Origin: Anaerolineae bacterium | GTDB taxonomy: Bacteria > Chloroflexota > Anaerolineae > Aggregatilineales > UBA2796 | NCBI GenBank assembly: GCA_019637555.1 | Contig: JAHBVK010000015.1 | Span: 49,507 to 113,506 of the forward strand | DNA: 64,000 bases | Direction: 5' to 3' | Part shown: piece after piece, positions 23,337 through 32,672 of the stretch | Position numbering within the stretch: the first letter of the stretch is position 1 | Layout of the letters: each line of letters opens with the position of its first letter | Notes under the pieces: model-generated | What the model saw: the letters and a program-made list of their open reading frames with translations, nothing else | What the model was told of the DNA's origin: nothing | Database searches by the model: none | Translations under genes and position numbers: made by a program

Positions 23337-24602
23337 TTAACCCTTGCCGTTATTTTGCTCTGCAACTGGCAGCGTGAAGTAAAAAGTTGTCCCTACATTG
23401 AGGGCGCTGTCGAAGCCCATTTCGCCGCCGTGTGCTTCTACAATGCGTTTGGCGATAACTAACCCTAAACCTGTCCCCGTTGTGAAGCTGCTGTGATCGG
23501 CGGAACGGTAAAACTTCTCGAACATGTGCTGCTTGTTCTCGTCGGAAATTCCGTGACCAGTATCCCGCACGCTGATCCGTGCGAACTGATCGCTGTCGCC
23601 TACGTGGTTGAGAACCGCCGTCGTGATGTAAATATGCCCTTTGTCTTTGTTGTACTTGATGGCATTGGTGAGCAAGTTAAGTAACACCTGTTTCACCTTA
23701 TTACGATCACTGAAAAGTTCTAAGTTGTCATCCGTCTCCACCAAGAAATTGATGCTGCGTTCTGCCGCTTGCAAGCGTACGATGTCCACACATTCATCAA
23801 CCAATGGTCTGACTCTATAGACGGAACTCTCCAATCGTGTGCGACCCGATTCCAAACGCGCCAAGTCCAGGAAGTCTGTAGTCAACCGCGAGAGGCGCTC
23901 AATCTCGCCCTGCATAGTCTGAATGATCCCTGTACGCCGCTGATCAGGGAGATCAGGGCGGAGCAGCAAAGCGGTACTAGCTTTTAGCGCAACTAGTGGA
24001 TTACGCAGTTCGTGAACCATTTCCGAGATGAAGTCGCTTTGTTGGAACAAACGCGCATTCTCGACGGCAATAGCTGCTTGTGCTGCCAACGCAGAGAGCG
24101 TATTCATGTCGTCGTCGGTCCACGCAATGCCCTCACTCTTATTGATCGCTTGCACCACACCGATCACGCGGTTATGGGCGACCATCGGCACCGCCAACAT
24201 ATTGCGCGTGGTGAAGGCAACAGTTTCATCTACTCCATTGTAAAAAAGTGGATGATTCTGCACGTCTTCAACCAGCATGGGGACGCCAGTTTGCGCTACC
24301 CATCCCGCGATGCTGCCTTCTTTGGGGACAATGATCGCTTCCATCGCACCGCGACTCATTTGTGTAGAAGCCATGAAGCGCAATTCGCCCGATGTCGGCT
24401 CTAGTAGCATGATTGAAGCTGTTTCCGTCTCTGTCAATTCGACAGCGGCGCGAATGATCTTGCTGAGTAATGTTCCTAAATCAAGCGTAGAATTAAGCTG
24501 TTGACTGATTTCCATCAGCCGTTCGTAACGCGCCATCAACCGGAGGTAGTTGGTGAAGGCTGCTTCGTTACTGAAGATCGGCGTCGTCTGTCCTGATGCC
24601 AT
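23337..24602 (-). CDS. GAF-domain histidine kinase
   Basis: 421 aa from ATG; a GTG two codons upstream is possible. A GAF domain spans about 30-185 (TETETASIMLLEP to VENARLF). HisKA carries the phospho-acceptor His in MVHELRNPL. HATPase_c has NAIKYN, DTGHGIS and GTGLGL boxes. There is no membrane helix, so it is a soluble sensor; the GAF ligand is unknown. No response regulator is adjacent, making it an orphan kinase in this window. Confidence 0.9.
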   Translation of the reverse strand: MASGQTTPIFSNEAAFTNYLRLMARYERLMEISQQLNSTLDLGTLLSKIIRAAVELTETETASIMLLEPTSGELRFMASTQMSRGAMEAIIVPKEGSIAGWVAQTGVPMLVEDVQNHPLFYNGVDETVAFTTRNMLAVPMVAHNRVIGVVQAINKSEGIAWTDDDMNTLSALAAQAAIAVENARLFQQSDFISEMVHELRNPLVALKASTALLLRPDLPDQRRTGIIQTMQGEIERLSRLTTDFLDLARLESGRTRLESSVYRVRPLVDECVDIVRLQAAERSINFLVETDDNLELFSDRNKVKQVLLNLLTNAIKYNKDKGHIYITTAVLNHVGDSDQFARISVRDTGHGISDENKQHMFEKFYRSADHSSFTTGTGLGLVIAKRIVEAHGGEMGFDSALNVGTTFYFTLPVAEQNNGKG

Positions 24603-24691
24603 AACCACAAATCTCCGCTTCCGCTGTAATGATCACGCCGCCGTACCCGTTTCAGCGTTCATAGGTCATGATAAGAGTAAATCGCGTTGCA

Positions 24692-24721
24692 ATACTATGA
24701 AAAACCAACAAATAGTTGCAA
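24692..24721 (-). promoter_or_regulatory. Possible promoter of the histidine kinase gene
   Basis: TTGCAA (24721-24716), an 18-bp spacer and TAGTAT (24697-24692) on the minus strand, about 90 bases before the start. The flank is AT-rich. The rest of 24603-24813 holds no gene. Confidence 0.4.
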
Positions 24722-24813
24722 AGTATTGTGCAAGAATTGTAAAGCAATTGTCAGTATGACCCTTTTTCGTTATCTGTGCAAGTATACACAGCTCACATAT
24801 ATACTTAAGAAAT

Positions 24814-24842
24814 GAGGGCGGATTTGTTAAAAACCCGCCCTC
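24814..24842 (-). terminator. Terminator of the citrate synthase gene
   Basis: GAGGGCGG / CCGCCCTC, with an inner AAATCC-side/GGGTTTTT-side pairing, 50 bases after the citrate synthase stop. A T-rich tail follows on both strands (ATTTCTT leftward, GTTTTC rightward), so it may work both ways. Confidence 0.7.
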
Positions 24843-24891
24843 GTTTTCTGTGGTATTAGTCGTGTAACAGTAGTTGTAAAGGGTCTCTACC

Positions 24892-26061
24892 TTAACGCTT
24901 CTCGATAGGAACCCATTGTAAGTCCATCGGACCCACGTAATCCACATCGGGTCGAATCAGCCGATTGTTTTCCCATTGTTCCAGAACGTGAGCTGACCAG
25001 CCGGGAATGCGAGCGATGGCAAACAGTGGTGTGAACTGATCGATGGGGATGCCGATAGTGTACAAGGCGATGGCACTATAGTAATCGACGTTGGCGTAGA
25101 GGTTCTTCTTAATGAACTCCTCATCAGCACGCGCCGTTTTATCCAGCTTAGAAGCCAGATCGTACCATTTCAGGTTACCAGTGGCATCGGACATTTCCTT
25201 CGCCTTACGGTTTAGAACTGCGGCGCGCGGATCGAGCGCCTTGTAGACGCGATGCCCCATTCCCATCACGCGCCTATCGCCGTTCTTGACATTATCGTTG
25301 AACCACTTTTCGACGTTATCCGCGCTGCCGATCTCAAAGAACATGTTCATCGCTTCTTCGTTCGCACCACCATGCGCTGCACCCTTCAATGTACCGATGG
25401 CTGTAGTGATAGCACTGTACATATCAGAGAGCGTACTAGTGGTAACGCGGGCGCTGAAGGTGCTGGCGTTCATGCCATGCTCGGAAAGTAGTACCAAATA
25501 GGCATCCATCACGGCAATTTCCTGCTGCTTTGGTTCGGTACCCTTGAGCATGTACAGGAAGTTAGCGGCGAGACCATAATCGGCACGCGGCGCGATAGGT
25601 TCCTTACCGTTGCGGATGCGCTCCCATGCCGCAACGATGGTCGGAGTCTTTGCGGTGAGCAGCAGCGCCTTACGTTTGTTTTCCTCAACGGTATTGACAT
25701 CCGCTTTGGGATCGTACAGAGCTAACGCTGACACTGCGGTACGCAATACTGACATCGGCGTGGCTTTGGGCGGAAACGACTTCAACAGTGCAATGGTTTC
25801 TGCAGACAGCGCCATATTATCGAACAGCGCTTTGCGCAGACCTTCCCATTCTGACTTGTTAGGCAACTTGAGGTTCCAGAGCAAGTAGATGACTTCCTCG
25901 AAGTTGGCGTATTCCGCCAAATCTTCGATCTTGTAGCCAGCGTAGATTAGCTTGCCTTCAGTACCATTAACCAGGCTAAGTTTGCTCTGTCCTACAATAA
26001 CATTTTGCAGCCCTTTCGGAGCTGCGGCAGGCGCAGTTGTAGTAGCAGGTTTATCTGTCAT
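24892..26061 (-). CDS. gltA: Citrate synthase
   Basis: 389 aa; condenses acetyl-CoA and oxaloacetate at the entry of the TCA cycle. It begins with a low-complexity Thr/Ala/Pro tail, then GLQNVIVGQSKLSLVNGTEG, a normal start for the short type I (Gram-positive/archaeal-like) enzyme. Catalytic His in HGGANEEAM, His in GMGHRVYK and the Asp in NVDYYSA are visible. AGGAGA precedes the ATG. It has its own promoter about 110 bases upstream and its own terminator, so it is probably monocistronic. 2-Methylcitrate synthase activity cannot be excluded. Confidence 0.93.
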   Translation of the reverse strand: MTDKPATTTAPAAAPKGLQNVIVGQSKLSLVNGTEGKLIYAGYKIEDLAEYANFEEVIYLLWNLKLPNKSEWEGLRKALFDNMALSAETIALLKSFPPKATPMSVLRTAVSALALYDPKADVNTVEENKRKALLLTAKTPTIVAAWERIRNGKEPIAPRADYGLAANFLYMLKGTEPKQQEIAVMDAYLVLLSEHGMNASTFSARVTTSTLSDMYSAITTAIGTLKGAAHGGANEEAMNMFFEIGSADNVEKWFNDNVKNGDRRVMGMGHRVYKALDPRAAVLNRKAKEMSDATGNLKWYDLASKLDKTARADEEFIKKNLYANVDYYSAIALYTIGIPIDQFTPLFAIARIPGWSAHVLEQWENNRLIRPDVDYVGPMDLQWVPIEKR

Positions 26062-26171
26062 AAGATAGTTCTCCTTGCGGTTGGACCTTTAGTGTTGCAC
26101 AAAGTGATGCCACTCAGGGCAATTTCCAAGTCTAGATTGAAGATCGAGGCTTTTTGGGCACTTTGCCTAAA

Positions 26172-26200
26172 AGTATAGCAATGTGCTGAGGGGGCTGCAA
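26172..26200 (-). promoter_or_regulatory. Promoter of citrate synthase
   Basis: TTGCAG (26200-26195), a 17-bp spacer and TATACT (26177-26172) on the minus strand, about 110 bases before the ATG. Confidence 0.7.
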
Positions 26201-26223
26201 TGCAGACAATTCAGAAGATTCAG

Positions 26224-26257
26224 GAATTTCCCCGGAGGCCGATCTCAGGGGAAATTC
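26224..26257 (-). terminator. Hairpin ending the azlCD operon
   Basis: GAATTTCCCC (26224-26233) and GGGGAAATTC (26248-26257) form a perfect 10-bp inverted repeat, 10 bases after the azlD stop. On the azlD strand it is followed by CTGAATCTTCTG, a poor U-run. Confidence 0.55.
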
Positions 26258-26266
26258 TGAGGCAAT

Positions 26267-26593
26267 CTATAACCCGAACTGCCACGCTGCGACGAAGAAA
26301 ATCCCCATCCCGAGAATGATAGTCAGCAGCAGATTCTTCGTACGCCACGCAATCAAGATGGAAGCGATAGCGCCGATGATATAAGGACTAGTTAGACTCA
26401 AGCGGAGGTTGCCGCCGGGGAATAGCACTTCCGGTACAATGATGGCGGTGAGGACAGTGGGCGGCACGTAGCGCAGCGCTTTGACCAACGCTGGCGGGAG
26501 TTGTATCTTGCCAACCAGTGCCAAGACCGGATAGCGCACGCCGAAAGTCACTGCCGCCATACCTAGCACGAGAATCAATTCTTCGGGTTTCAT
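26267..26593 (-). CDS. azlD: AzlD-type small subunit of a branched-chain amino-acid exporter
   Basis: 108 aa from the ATG at 26593, whose ATGA overlaps the azlC stop; a longer frame upstream runs inside azlC and is rejected. Four short hydrophobic helices. The motif [12 protein letters not shown] near residue 20 and [12 protein letters not shown] are typical of AzlD (LIV-E family). It works together with AzlC to export branched-chain amino acids or analogues. Confidence 0.9.
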   Translation of the reverse strand: MKPEELILVLGMAAVTFGVRYPVLALVGKIQLPPALVKALRYVPPTVLTAIIVPEVLFPGGNLRLSLTSPYIIGAIASILIAWRTKNLLLTIILGMGIFFVAAWQFGL

Positions 26594-27372
26594 GATTTCG
26601 CCTCCATGCCCGCTGCTGCCTCTACTTCGGCTTGCTTCCACTGTGTATTTTCAGCCCAAACACCCGCCGCGATACCCGCTGCTGCCGAGATGATCAAAAA
26701 CAGTTTGTGCGGCAGCGGATAAGTAACAAAGGCAGTGATGCTAGCGACGACGATGGAGAGCAGAATCGGACGGGTTTTGCAGGAGACAATGACCATACCC
26801 GTGAAGGTGACAACCATCGCAAACTGTAGTCCCCAGCTTTCGGGATGCTCGATCTTGCTAGCAGCGACCAATCCGACAATCGTCCAGAAGTTCCAGTTCA
26901 AGTACATCGAGATGGAGGACCCGAACTGATACCAGTGCTGATGGGGATTAGGTTCCTGCTCATAGTGCGTGACAGTGATGGCGAAGGTTTCATCAGTGAG
27001 CCAGAAGGCTAACGGCAAGAGCCAACGCTGTGACAGGTGCTTGAGGTGCGGACCCAGTGTGGCACTGTAGAGTGCATGACGCACATTGACAATGAAGGTC
27101 GTTAGCACGATCAAGGGAATCGAGGCACCTGTCTTAAGCAGATTCGCGCCGATGAACTGCGACGATCCAGCGAATACGATAGCTGAGAAGCAGATCGCCG
27201 CCAGTGGGGATAATCCGTTGCTGACTGCCAAAGCACCGAAGATTAAGCCGAAAGGCAGCGCGCCAATCATCAGCGGGATAGTGTCGCGAATGCCTTTCCA
27301 GAACTCTGAGCGCGGTGTTGGTGTAACTGCCGATTCGGCAGCAGACGTAATGGTAGATGTTATTGAAGACAT
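26590..27372 (-). CDS. azlC: AzlC-type large subunit of a branched-chain amino-acid exporter
   Basis: 260 aa with about six to eight helices after a Ser/Thr-rich 22-residue start. Family marks: [24 protein letters not shown] and [11 protein letters not shown]. Forms the exporter with AzlD, to which it is translationally coupled. The AraC-type regulator gene lies 38 bases upstream on the same strand; a small ACCC-TCGC-GGGT hairpin separates them. The regulator probably controls the exporter. Confidence 0.92.
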   Translation of the reverse strand: MSSITSTITSAAESAVTPTPRSEFWKGIRDTIPLMIGALPFGLIFGALAVSNGLSPLAAICFSAIVFAGSSQFIGANLLKTGASIPLIVLTTFIVNVRHALYSATLGPHLKHLSQRWLLPLAFWLTDETFAITVTHYEQEPNPHQHWYQFGSSISMYLNWNFWTIVGLVAASKIEHPESWGLQFAMVVTFTGMVIVSCKTRPILLSIVVASITAFVTYPLPHKLFLIISAAAGIAAGVWAENTQWKQAEVEAAAGMEAKS

Positions 27373-27410
27373 TCTTTACCCTCGCGGGTAGGGAAACAGA
27401 TGTTCCAAGT

Positions 27411-28277
27411 TTACTGAGATATGAACTTGAGGTCTTGTATATTCTTGCGGTACTGTCCGGGCGTTACCCCCATGATGCGTTTGAAGTAGCGGTGCAAATG
27501 ACTTTGATCCACGAATCCGGTGAGTAATGCCGCCTGTGCGATCGGCATTCCATCAAGTAGCAGATCGCGGGCACGGTAGACGCGCAGTTGGTTCAGATAA
27601 TTGTGAGGTGGTAAGCCAAACTGCTGACGGAAGATAACACTGAGGTGAAAGGGACTGAGGTTGACGACTGCCGCCAATTGCTGTAGCGAAACATCGTCTT
27701 GATAATGTGCCTGAAGATAGTCGCGTGCTTGTAGCGCAGCAGTATGCGCTGAGGAGAAGCGGGCAGGCGAGAGTCGGGTATCGGCGTAGCGGCTGACCAA
27801 TGCGGCTAACGCTTCGGTCAGTTTAGTTTCGCGCTCAAGGGCGGACGATGACACCTCCAACGCCAAAATGGCGGTGTGCAGCTTTTGCCATACCTCTGGA
27901 TCTTCGACGTTGTGCGAGAAGTAGGGAGTAAATGAATTGCGCCCTTCGACCTCGCAGGCGATGCGTCGAAGCAAATCGGTGCCGGGGTAGAGGGCGCGGT
28001 AAATCCAGCCAGCGGAAGTAACCGCTTCACCCGTATGAACTTCACCGGGGTTGATCAGCGTAATTGCGCCTGCGCCTGCCTTGTGGTAACTGCCGCGATA
28101 GAAGTAACGTTCCGCGCCGCCTTCGATCACCGCAATCACGTATCCTTCGTGCGTATGGCGTGGGAAGGTGTGGGTGACGAAAGTGGCGCGCAGCACATCG
28201 AAGCTATCGCCAAGGATGGAGCTATGCCAGACTTGGGCGCTTTCAGTGGTGGTTAGCGGCAGTTCGGCGTTGATCAT
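27411..28277 (-). CDS. AraC-family transcription regulator with cupin domain
   Basis: 288 aa. N-terminal cupin (RHTHEGYVIAVIEGG, ITLINPGEVHTGEA) for ligand binding. The C-terminal double helix-turn-helix covers about 185-280: VNLSPFHLSVIFRQQFG and AALLTGFVDQSHLHRYFK, ending MGVTPGQYRK. It sits just upstream of azlCD in the same direction, so regulation of that exporter, perhaps by amino acids, is a fair guess. Regulators of this subfamily often adjoin azlCD or LysE genes. Confidence 0.92.
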   Translation of the reverse strand: MINAELPLTTTESAQVWHSSILGDSFDVLRATFVTHTFPRHTHEGYVIAVIEGGAERYFYRGSYHKAGAGAITLINPGEVHTGEAVTSAGWIYRALYPGTDLLRRIACEVEGRNSFTPYFSHNVEDPEVWQKLHTAILALEVSSSALERETKLTEALAALVSRYADTRLSPARFSSAHTAALQARDYLQAHYQDDVSLQQLAAVVNLSPFHLSVIFRQQFGLPPHNYLNQLRVYRARDLLLDGMPIAQAALLTGFVDQSHLHRYFKRIMGVTPGQYRKNIQDLKFISQ

Positions 28278-28343
28278 ACGGATAATTCTAATGCATCCGC
28301 CGATCCGTGAATAATACCGCTAAGACCAAGACGCGATAGATAC

Positions 28344-29405
28344 TCAGAACGCCCGTAGATACTGCGGTGGTGTAGGCAACGGTTGATGAAGCTGCTGCGC
28401 GGCATGCAGTGCCCAGTAGGGATCGCGGAGTAGTTCGCGCCCCAGCATGACCAAATCGGCTCGCCCATTGCGGATGATCTCGTCTGCTTGATAGGCAGAA
28501 CTAATTAGCCCCACGGCGGCTGTGGCGATGCCAGCACCATGCCGAATCCCTTCAGATAACGGCACTTGATAGCCGGGACCGACGGGCACAACTGCTTTGG
28601 GCGACATACCGCCGGAACTGCTATCGATCATGTCCACACCTTCGTCTTTGAGGCAGGAGGCGAGGGCAATCGAGTCTTCGAGAGTCCAGCCACCTTCGAC
28701 CCAATCGGTGGCGGAGAAGCGCACCAGCAGCGGTAATTCTTGCGGCATTACGCCGCGCATCTGGCGCACCGTCTCGATCATGAAGCGGGTACGATTATCG
28801 AAGCTACCGCCGTACTCATCGGTGCGCTGATTGCTGAGAGGCGAGAGGAAGCTATGTGCTAGATAGCCATGTGCGCCGTGCAGTTCGATGACCTCGAATC
28901 CGGCTTCGAGTGCGCGGATCGTGGCAGCGCGGAAGTTGGACTGTACCTCTTTGATCTCCTCGACGGTGAGGGCGTGCGGGGTGCGATAGCCATCGTTGAA
29001 GGGCAGCGCACTCGGCGCATCGGGCAGCCAACCGCCATCTTCATCGCTGAGGGGGCGACCACCATCCCACGGACGGGCTGTACCCGCTTTGCGTCCGGCA
29101 TGGGCAAGCTGGATGCCGGGGACTGCGCCATGCTGCTTGATCAGTCGGACGATACGCGCCAGCATGTCAATATGCTCATCTTTCCACAAGCCGAGATCGT
29201 TGGGGGTGATGCGTCCGCGTGGCTCTACCGCCGTCGCCTCAACCACGATCAGTCCGACGCCACCGACGGCACGACTGCCGAGGTGGGTGAGATGCCAATC
29301 GTTAGCGAAGCCGTCCTCGCTGCTATACTGGCACATGGGGGACATAGCGATGCGGTTGCGCAGCATGACGCCGCGTAGCGTCAGGGGATCAAATAGGTGC
29401 GGCAA
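28344..29405 (-). CDS. Old yellow enzyme, YqjM-type NADPH:flavin oxidoreductase
   Basis: 353 aa; an FMN (beta/alpha)8 barrel that reduces activated C=C bonds or nitro groups with NAD(P)H. MSPMCQYSS carries the Cys that tunes FMN in the YqjM class. QLAHAGRK gives the flavin-side His, and HGAHGYLAHSFLSPLSN the substrate-side His and Tyr region. Length fits YqjM (338 aa). It reads into the AraC regulator gene (66-base gap). The natural substrate is unknown. Confidence 0.92.
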   Translation of the reverse strand: MPHLFDPLTLRGVMLRNRIAMSPMCQYSSEDGFANDWHLTHLGSRAVGGVGLIVVEATAVEPRGRITPNDLGLWKDEHIDMLARIVRLIKQHGAVPGIQLAHAGRKAGTARPWDGGRPLSDEDGGWLPDAPSALPFNDGYRTPHALTVEEIKEVQSNFRAATIRALEAGFEVIELHGAHGYLAHSFLSPLSNQRTDEYGGSFDNRTRFMIETVRQMRGVMPQELPLLVRFSATDWVEGGWTLEDSIALASCLKDEGVDMIDSSSGGMSPKAVVPVGPGYQVPLSEGIRHGAGIATAAVGLISSAYQADEIIRNGRADLVMLGRELLRDPYWALHAAQQLHQPLPTPPQYLRAF

Positions 29406-29507
29406 GATTACTCCTCCACGCCGCCTGATATTTACAGGAATAACAGGGGCTAGATCAGGTTTTTGGTTCGATTTGGGTTGATTGCAACGATCAACGGTTG
29501 AGCGAGA

Positions 29508-30542
29508 TCAGACCGTCACGGTTACTTTTTGCAAACCTTCAGGTTTATCGACGGAATGCCCCTTCGCCAACGCCAGCCGCATCGCCAGAGTCTGACCGGG
29601 AATCACTGCGACAAGAGGCGATAACCACTCCGGCACTGCTGGAATTGCCATCGCGTTGACTGCTAGGTCGCGGGCAACGCTGCTGTTGGAGATGACGAGG
29701 CATTCCGCGTTCTTTTGCTTCAAGCTTTCTAGTAGATCGAGCAAGAGAGGCAAAGTCTTACCTTCTGGCGCAACCACCAATACAGGAAAACCGGGCTGCA
29801 CCAGCGCGATTGGTCCGTGACGGAAGTCCGCCTCGCTGTATTCGACACCTGTGATGTAGCACAGTTCCTTGATCTTGAGACTGACTTCGAAGGCAGTACA
29901 GTAGTTATAGCCACGCCCAATGCTGGCGAAACGATCCATGTAGCGATAACGCTGTGCCCAATCCACTACACTGTCGCTCAGCTTTAAGGTTTCTTCAGCG
30001 TAGGCTGGTAAGCGATCCAGATAATCTTCCGAGTCGAAATCGGGAACCAGCGCCTTGACCAACATAGCAATCGCCGTGAGTTCGGCGGTATAGGTCTTGG
30101 TTGCCGCCACACTGATCTCCTCGCCCGCTAGCAGCGGCAAGTGATACTCGGCATCGTGCGCCAGCATGGAGTCGGCGTTGTTAGTGATGCTGACGGTAAG
30201 TGCTCCTTGTGCGCGCGCATCTGTAACCACGCGGCGGACATCATCGGAGCGCCCCGACTGCGAGATAGCAAGCACCAACGCCCGCGAGAGATCAGGCGCG
30301 GATTCATAAATCGTGTGAATCGAGGGAGCCGCCAGCGCTACTGGTAAGCGCGCATGAATACCCATGAGATATTGCGCGTAGCGTCCGGCGTTATCGGAAG
30401 TACCACGCGCTGCAATGTGGACAAAAGCGGGATTAAAATCGCGGATGGCGGCGGCAATACGCTGCGCCGTTTCGTACTGCTCCGCCAGCAGCCGCGCCAT
30501 TACTTCCGGCTGTTCGTTAATCTCGCGTTCGATGTGATACAT
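29508..30542 (-). CDS. SIS-domain sugar-phosphate isomerase/deaminase (GlmS-C/AgaS-like)
   Basis: 344 aa from the ATG at 30542 (MYHIEREINEQPEVM); a GTG 48 bases upstream runs into the operator palindromes. Two SIS domains: ARGTSDNAGRYAQYL with AISQSGRSDDV, then SIGRGYNYCTAFEVSLKIKE. The C-terminus, SVDKPEGLQKVTVTV, matches the GlmS isomerase end. The glutamine amidotransferase half of GlmS is absent, so it is more likely a glucosamine-6-phosphate deaminase/isomerase of the NagB-II/AgaS type. It is divergent from the kdp operon. Confidence 0.85.
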   Translation of the reverse strand: MYHIEREINEQPEVMARLLAEQYETAQRIAAAIRDFNPAFVHIAARGTSDNAGRYAQYLMGIHARLPVALAAPSIHTIYESAPDLSRALVLAISQSGRSDDVRRVVTDARAQGALTVSITNNADSMLAHDAEYHLPLLAGEEISVAATKTYTAELTAIAMLVKALVPDFDSEDYLDRLPAYAEETLKLSDSVVDWAQRYRYMDRFASIGRGYNYCTAFEVSLKIKELCYITGVEYSEADFRHGPIALVQPGFPVLVVAPEGKTLPLLLDLLESLKQKNAECLVISNSSVARDLAVNAMAIPAVPEWLSPLVAVIPGQTLAMRLALAKGHSVDKPEGLQKVTVTV

Positions 30543-30560
30543 AAGATTTTTGACCTTTCC

Positions 30561-30608
30561 TTGATATTCTATCAAGTGGAATTGACGCACACTTGATGAT
30601 AAATATCA
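30561..30608. promoter_or_regulatory. Three nested palindromes between the SIS gene and kdp
   Basis: TTGATA-TTC-TATCAA (30561-30575), ATCAAGTG / CACTTGAT (30571-30578 with 30590-30597, 11-base gap) and TGATA-AA-TATCA (30597-30608) lie in 48 bases. They share the half-site TATCA/TGATA. They sit 19 bases before the SIS start and 45 before kdpF, so one regulator could control both directions. Confidence 0.6.
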
Positions 30609-30652
30609 GATAATTCTGCACGCATCTGAGCGTATTGGGAGATCGCAGCACC

Positions 30653-30742
30653 ATGAATGCTGAACTGATTATCGCCGGTGTGATTGCACTGGCACTGTTA
30701 GTTTACCTCGTCTATTCGATGCTGTACCCAGAGAAATTCTAA
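30653..30742 (+). CDS. kdpF: KdpF, small subunit of the K+-transporting ATPase
   Basis: 29 aa with one membrane helix (IIAGVIALALLVYLVYSML) and the typical YPEKF end. KdpF stabilises the KdpFABC complex. It is 17 bases before kdpA in the conserved kdpFABC order, which makes this short frame secure. Confidence 0.92.
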   Translation: MNAELIIAGVIALALLVYLVYSMLYPEKF

Positions 30743-30759
30743 GGGGAAAGGCATAAACA

Positions 30760-32460
30760 ATGGCTATGTCCACTACTGAATTGATTCAAATCATCCTCTA
30801 TCTAGGATTGCTAGTCGCGGTGACGCCGCTGCTCGGTTCGTATATGGCGCGAGTGTTTGAGGATCGTCCCACAATACTACGCCCGATCCTGCGTCCAGTT
30901 GAAGGAGTGATTTATCGACTCTCTGGCGTCAATCCTGAAGTAGAGATGAATTGGAAAGGCTATGCGTGGGCGGTGGTCGCCTTCACGGTGCTTGGTTTTG
31001 CAGTCGCATTTGTGCTGCAACTCGTACAAAACGCGCTGCCATTAAACCCAAGTGCACTAGGTAATGTCGGGCTATTCAGTGCCTTCAATACGGCGACCAG
31101 CTTTGCCACTAACACCAACTGGCAAGGCTACGCTGGCGAAGTGACGATGAGCTACCTGACGCAGATGGTCGCGCTGGCGGTGCAGAATTTCGTAAGTGCC
31201 GCGACAGGCATTGCTGTGGTGATCGCCCTGACGCGGGGCTTGATGCGCAGAAATATCACGACTATAGGTAACTTCTGGGTCGATCTGGTGCGTTCAACAC
31301 TGTATGTACTACTGCCGCTATCGCTGATCATGGCATTGATCCTTGTATGGCAGGGCGTACCGCAAACGTTCAACTCGCCAGCGACTGTGACAACGCTGGA
31401 AGGTAGCCAACAGACGATCACGCTCGGTCCGGTAGCGTCACAGGTAGCTATCAAGCAATTGGGCACGAATGGCGGTGGCTATTACAACGCGAACAGCGCC
31501 CATCCGCTGGAAAATCCGACGCCGCTGACGAACTTAATTGAGATGTTCGCCATCCTGATGATTCCAGCCGCCCTGACCTACACCTATGGCACGATGGTAG
31601 GATCGCGGCGGCAAGGTTGGGCGATCTTCGCGGCGATGCTGATTCTACTGATCGTGGGGTTGAGTGTGGCACTGGCGGCTGAATATGGCAGCAATGCTTC
31701 GCTCGGCGGCATCTCCGGTGTGATGGAAGGCAAGGAGACGCGATTTGGAATTGCAAACAGCGTGTTGTGGATGACGGCGACTACCGCCGCTTCTAATGGC
31801 TCAGTCAATGCGATGCACGATAGTATGAGTCCGCTTGCTGGCTTGATCGCCACGATCAATATGAAGCTCGGTGAAGTAATCTTCGGCGGCGTAGGCGCTG
31901 GCTTGTACGGCATGCTGGTGTTCGTAATCCTGACGGTGTTCATCGCGGGATTGATGGTCGGGCGCACGCCGGAATATCTGGGTAAGAAAGTTGAGCGCTT
32001 CGAAGTGCAGATGGCAGCACTCGCGATCTTGATCCCGAACGCCTCGGTACTGGTGTTCGCAGGGATTGCTGCCGTGATTCAAGCCGGCGTATCGAGCATC
32101 GCCAATCAGGGTCCGCATGGCTTGAGCGAGATTCTGTATGCCTTCGCTTCGGCGTCAAACAACAACGGTAGTGCCTTCGCGGGATTGAACGCCAATACGG
32201 ACTTCTATAACTTGACGCTGGGCACCGCCATGTGGCTGGGGCGCTTCGGCGTGATCATTCCGGTGCTGGCGATTGCCGGAAGCATGGTCAAGAAGCGGGT
32301 GACGCCACCTTCGGCGGGCACGTTCCCGACGGATCGCGCGTTGTTCGTAGGGATGTTGATCGCCGTTGTTCTTATCGTCGGAGCGCTGACGTATTTTCCG
32401 GCGCTGTCGCTGGGACCAATCATTGAGCACTATCTGATGCAAGCAGGGCGAGTGTTCTAG
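30760..32460 (+). CDS. kdpA: KdpA, K+-translocating subunit
   Basis: 566 aa, polytopic, with four pore repeats. Selectivity-filter-like segments are visible: NTATSFATNTNWQ, GTNGGGYYNANSAHP, ATTAASNGSVNAMHD and SNNNGSAFAG. KdpA selects and moves K+ while KdpB hydrolyses ATP. The start follows AAGGGGAAAGG. The 3' end is separated from kdpB by an unusually long 212-base spacer. Confidence 0.97.
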   Translation: MAMSTTELIQIILYLGLLVAVTPLLGSYMARVFEDRPTILRPILRPVEGVIYRLSGVNPEVEMNWKGYAWAVVAFTVLGFAVAFVLQLVQNALPLNPSALGNVGLFSAFNTATSFATNTNWQGYAGEVTMSYLTQMVALAVQNFVSAATGIAVVIALTRGLMRRNITTIGNFWVDLVRSTLYVLLPLSLIMALILVWQGVPQTFNSPATVTTLEGSQQTITLGPVASQVAIKQLGTNGGGYYNANSAHPLENPTPLTNLIEMFAILMIPAALTYTYGTMVGSRRQGWAIFAAMLILLIVGLSVALAAEYGSNASLGGISGVMEGKETRFGIANSVLWMTATTAASNGSVNAMHDSMSPLAGLIATINMKLGEVIFGGVGAGLYGMLVFVILTVFIAGLMVGRTPEYLGKKVERFEVQMAALAILIPNASVLVFAGIAAVIQAGVSSIANQGPHGLSEILYAFASASNNNGSAFAGLNANTDFYNLTLGTAMWLGRFGVIIPVLAIAGSMVKKRVTPPSAGTFPTDRALFVGMLIAVVLIVGALTYFPALSLGPIIEHYLMQAGRVF

Positions 32461-32507
32461 GATCTAGGTAGACCAAAGGTTGAAATCTCTGGCTGCAACA
32501 CTCTGCA

Positions 32508-32650
32508 AACCCACTGAAGTGGGTTAAGAAAAAAACGGACTCACTATCTAGGCTTTCTAACATCTGCAACGAATGGTAGTGAGTCTTCAGAGACGAACGC
32601 GAGAGGTCTGTGCTGAGGGTTGTTCGCTCTCTGCGTGTGAAGGCAGAGAG
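32508..32650 (+). promoter_or_regulatory. Structured 212-base spacer between kdpA and kdpB
   Basis: Three hairpins lie between the genes. ACCCAC-TGAA-GTGGGT (32509-32524) is followed by an A-run. GACTCACTA (32538-32546) pairs with TAGTGAGTC (32577-32585). CTCTCTGC / GCAGAGAG (32627-32650) ends 22 bases before the kdpB ATG. The first resembles small interspersed palindromes. The others could balance KdpA and KdpB synthesis. Confidence 0.5.
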
Positions 32651-32672
32651 ATGTAAGGATGAATTGAACGCT

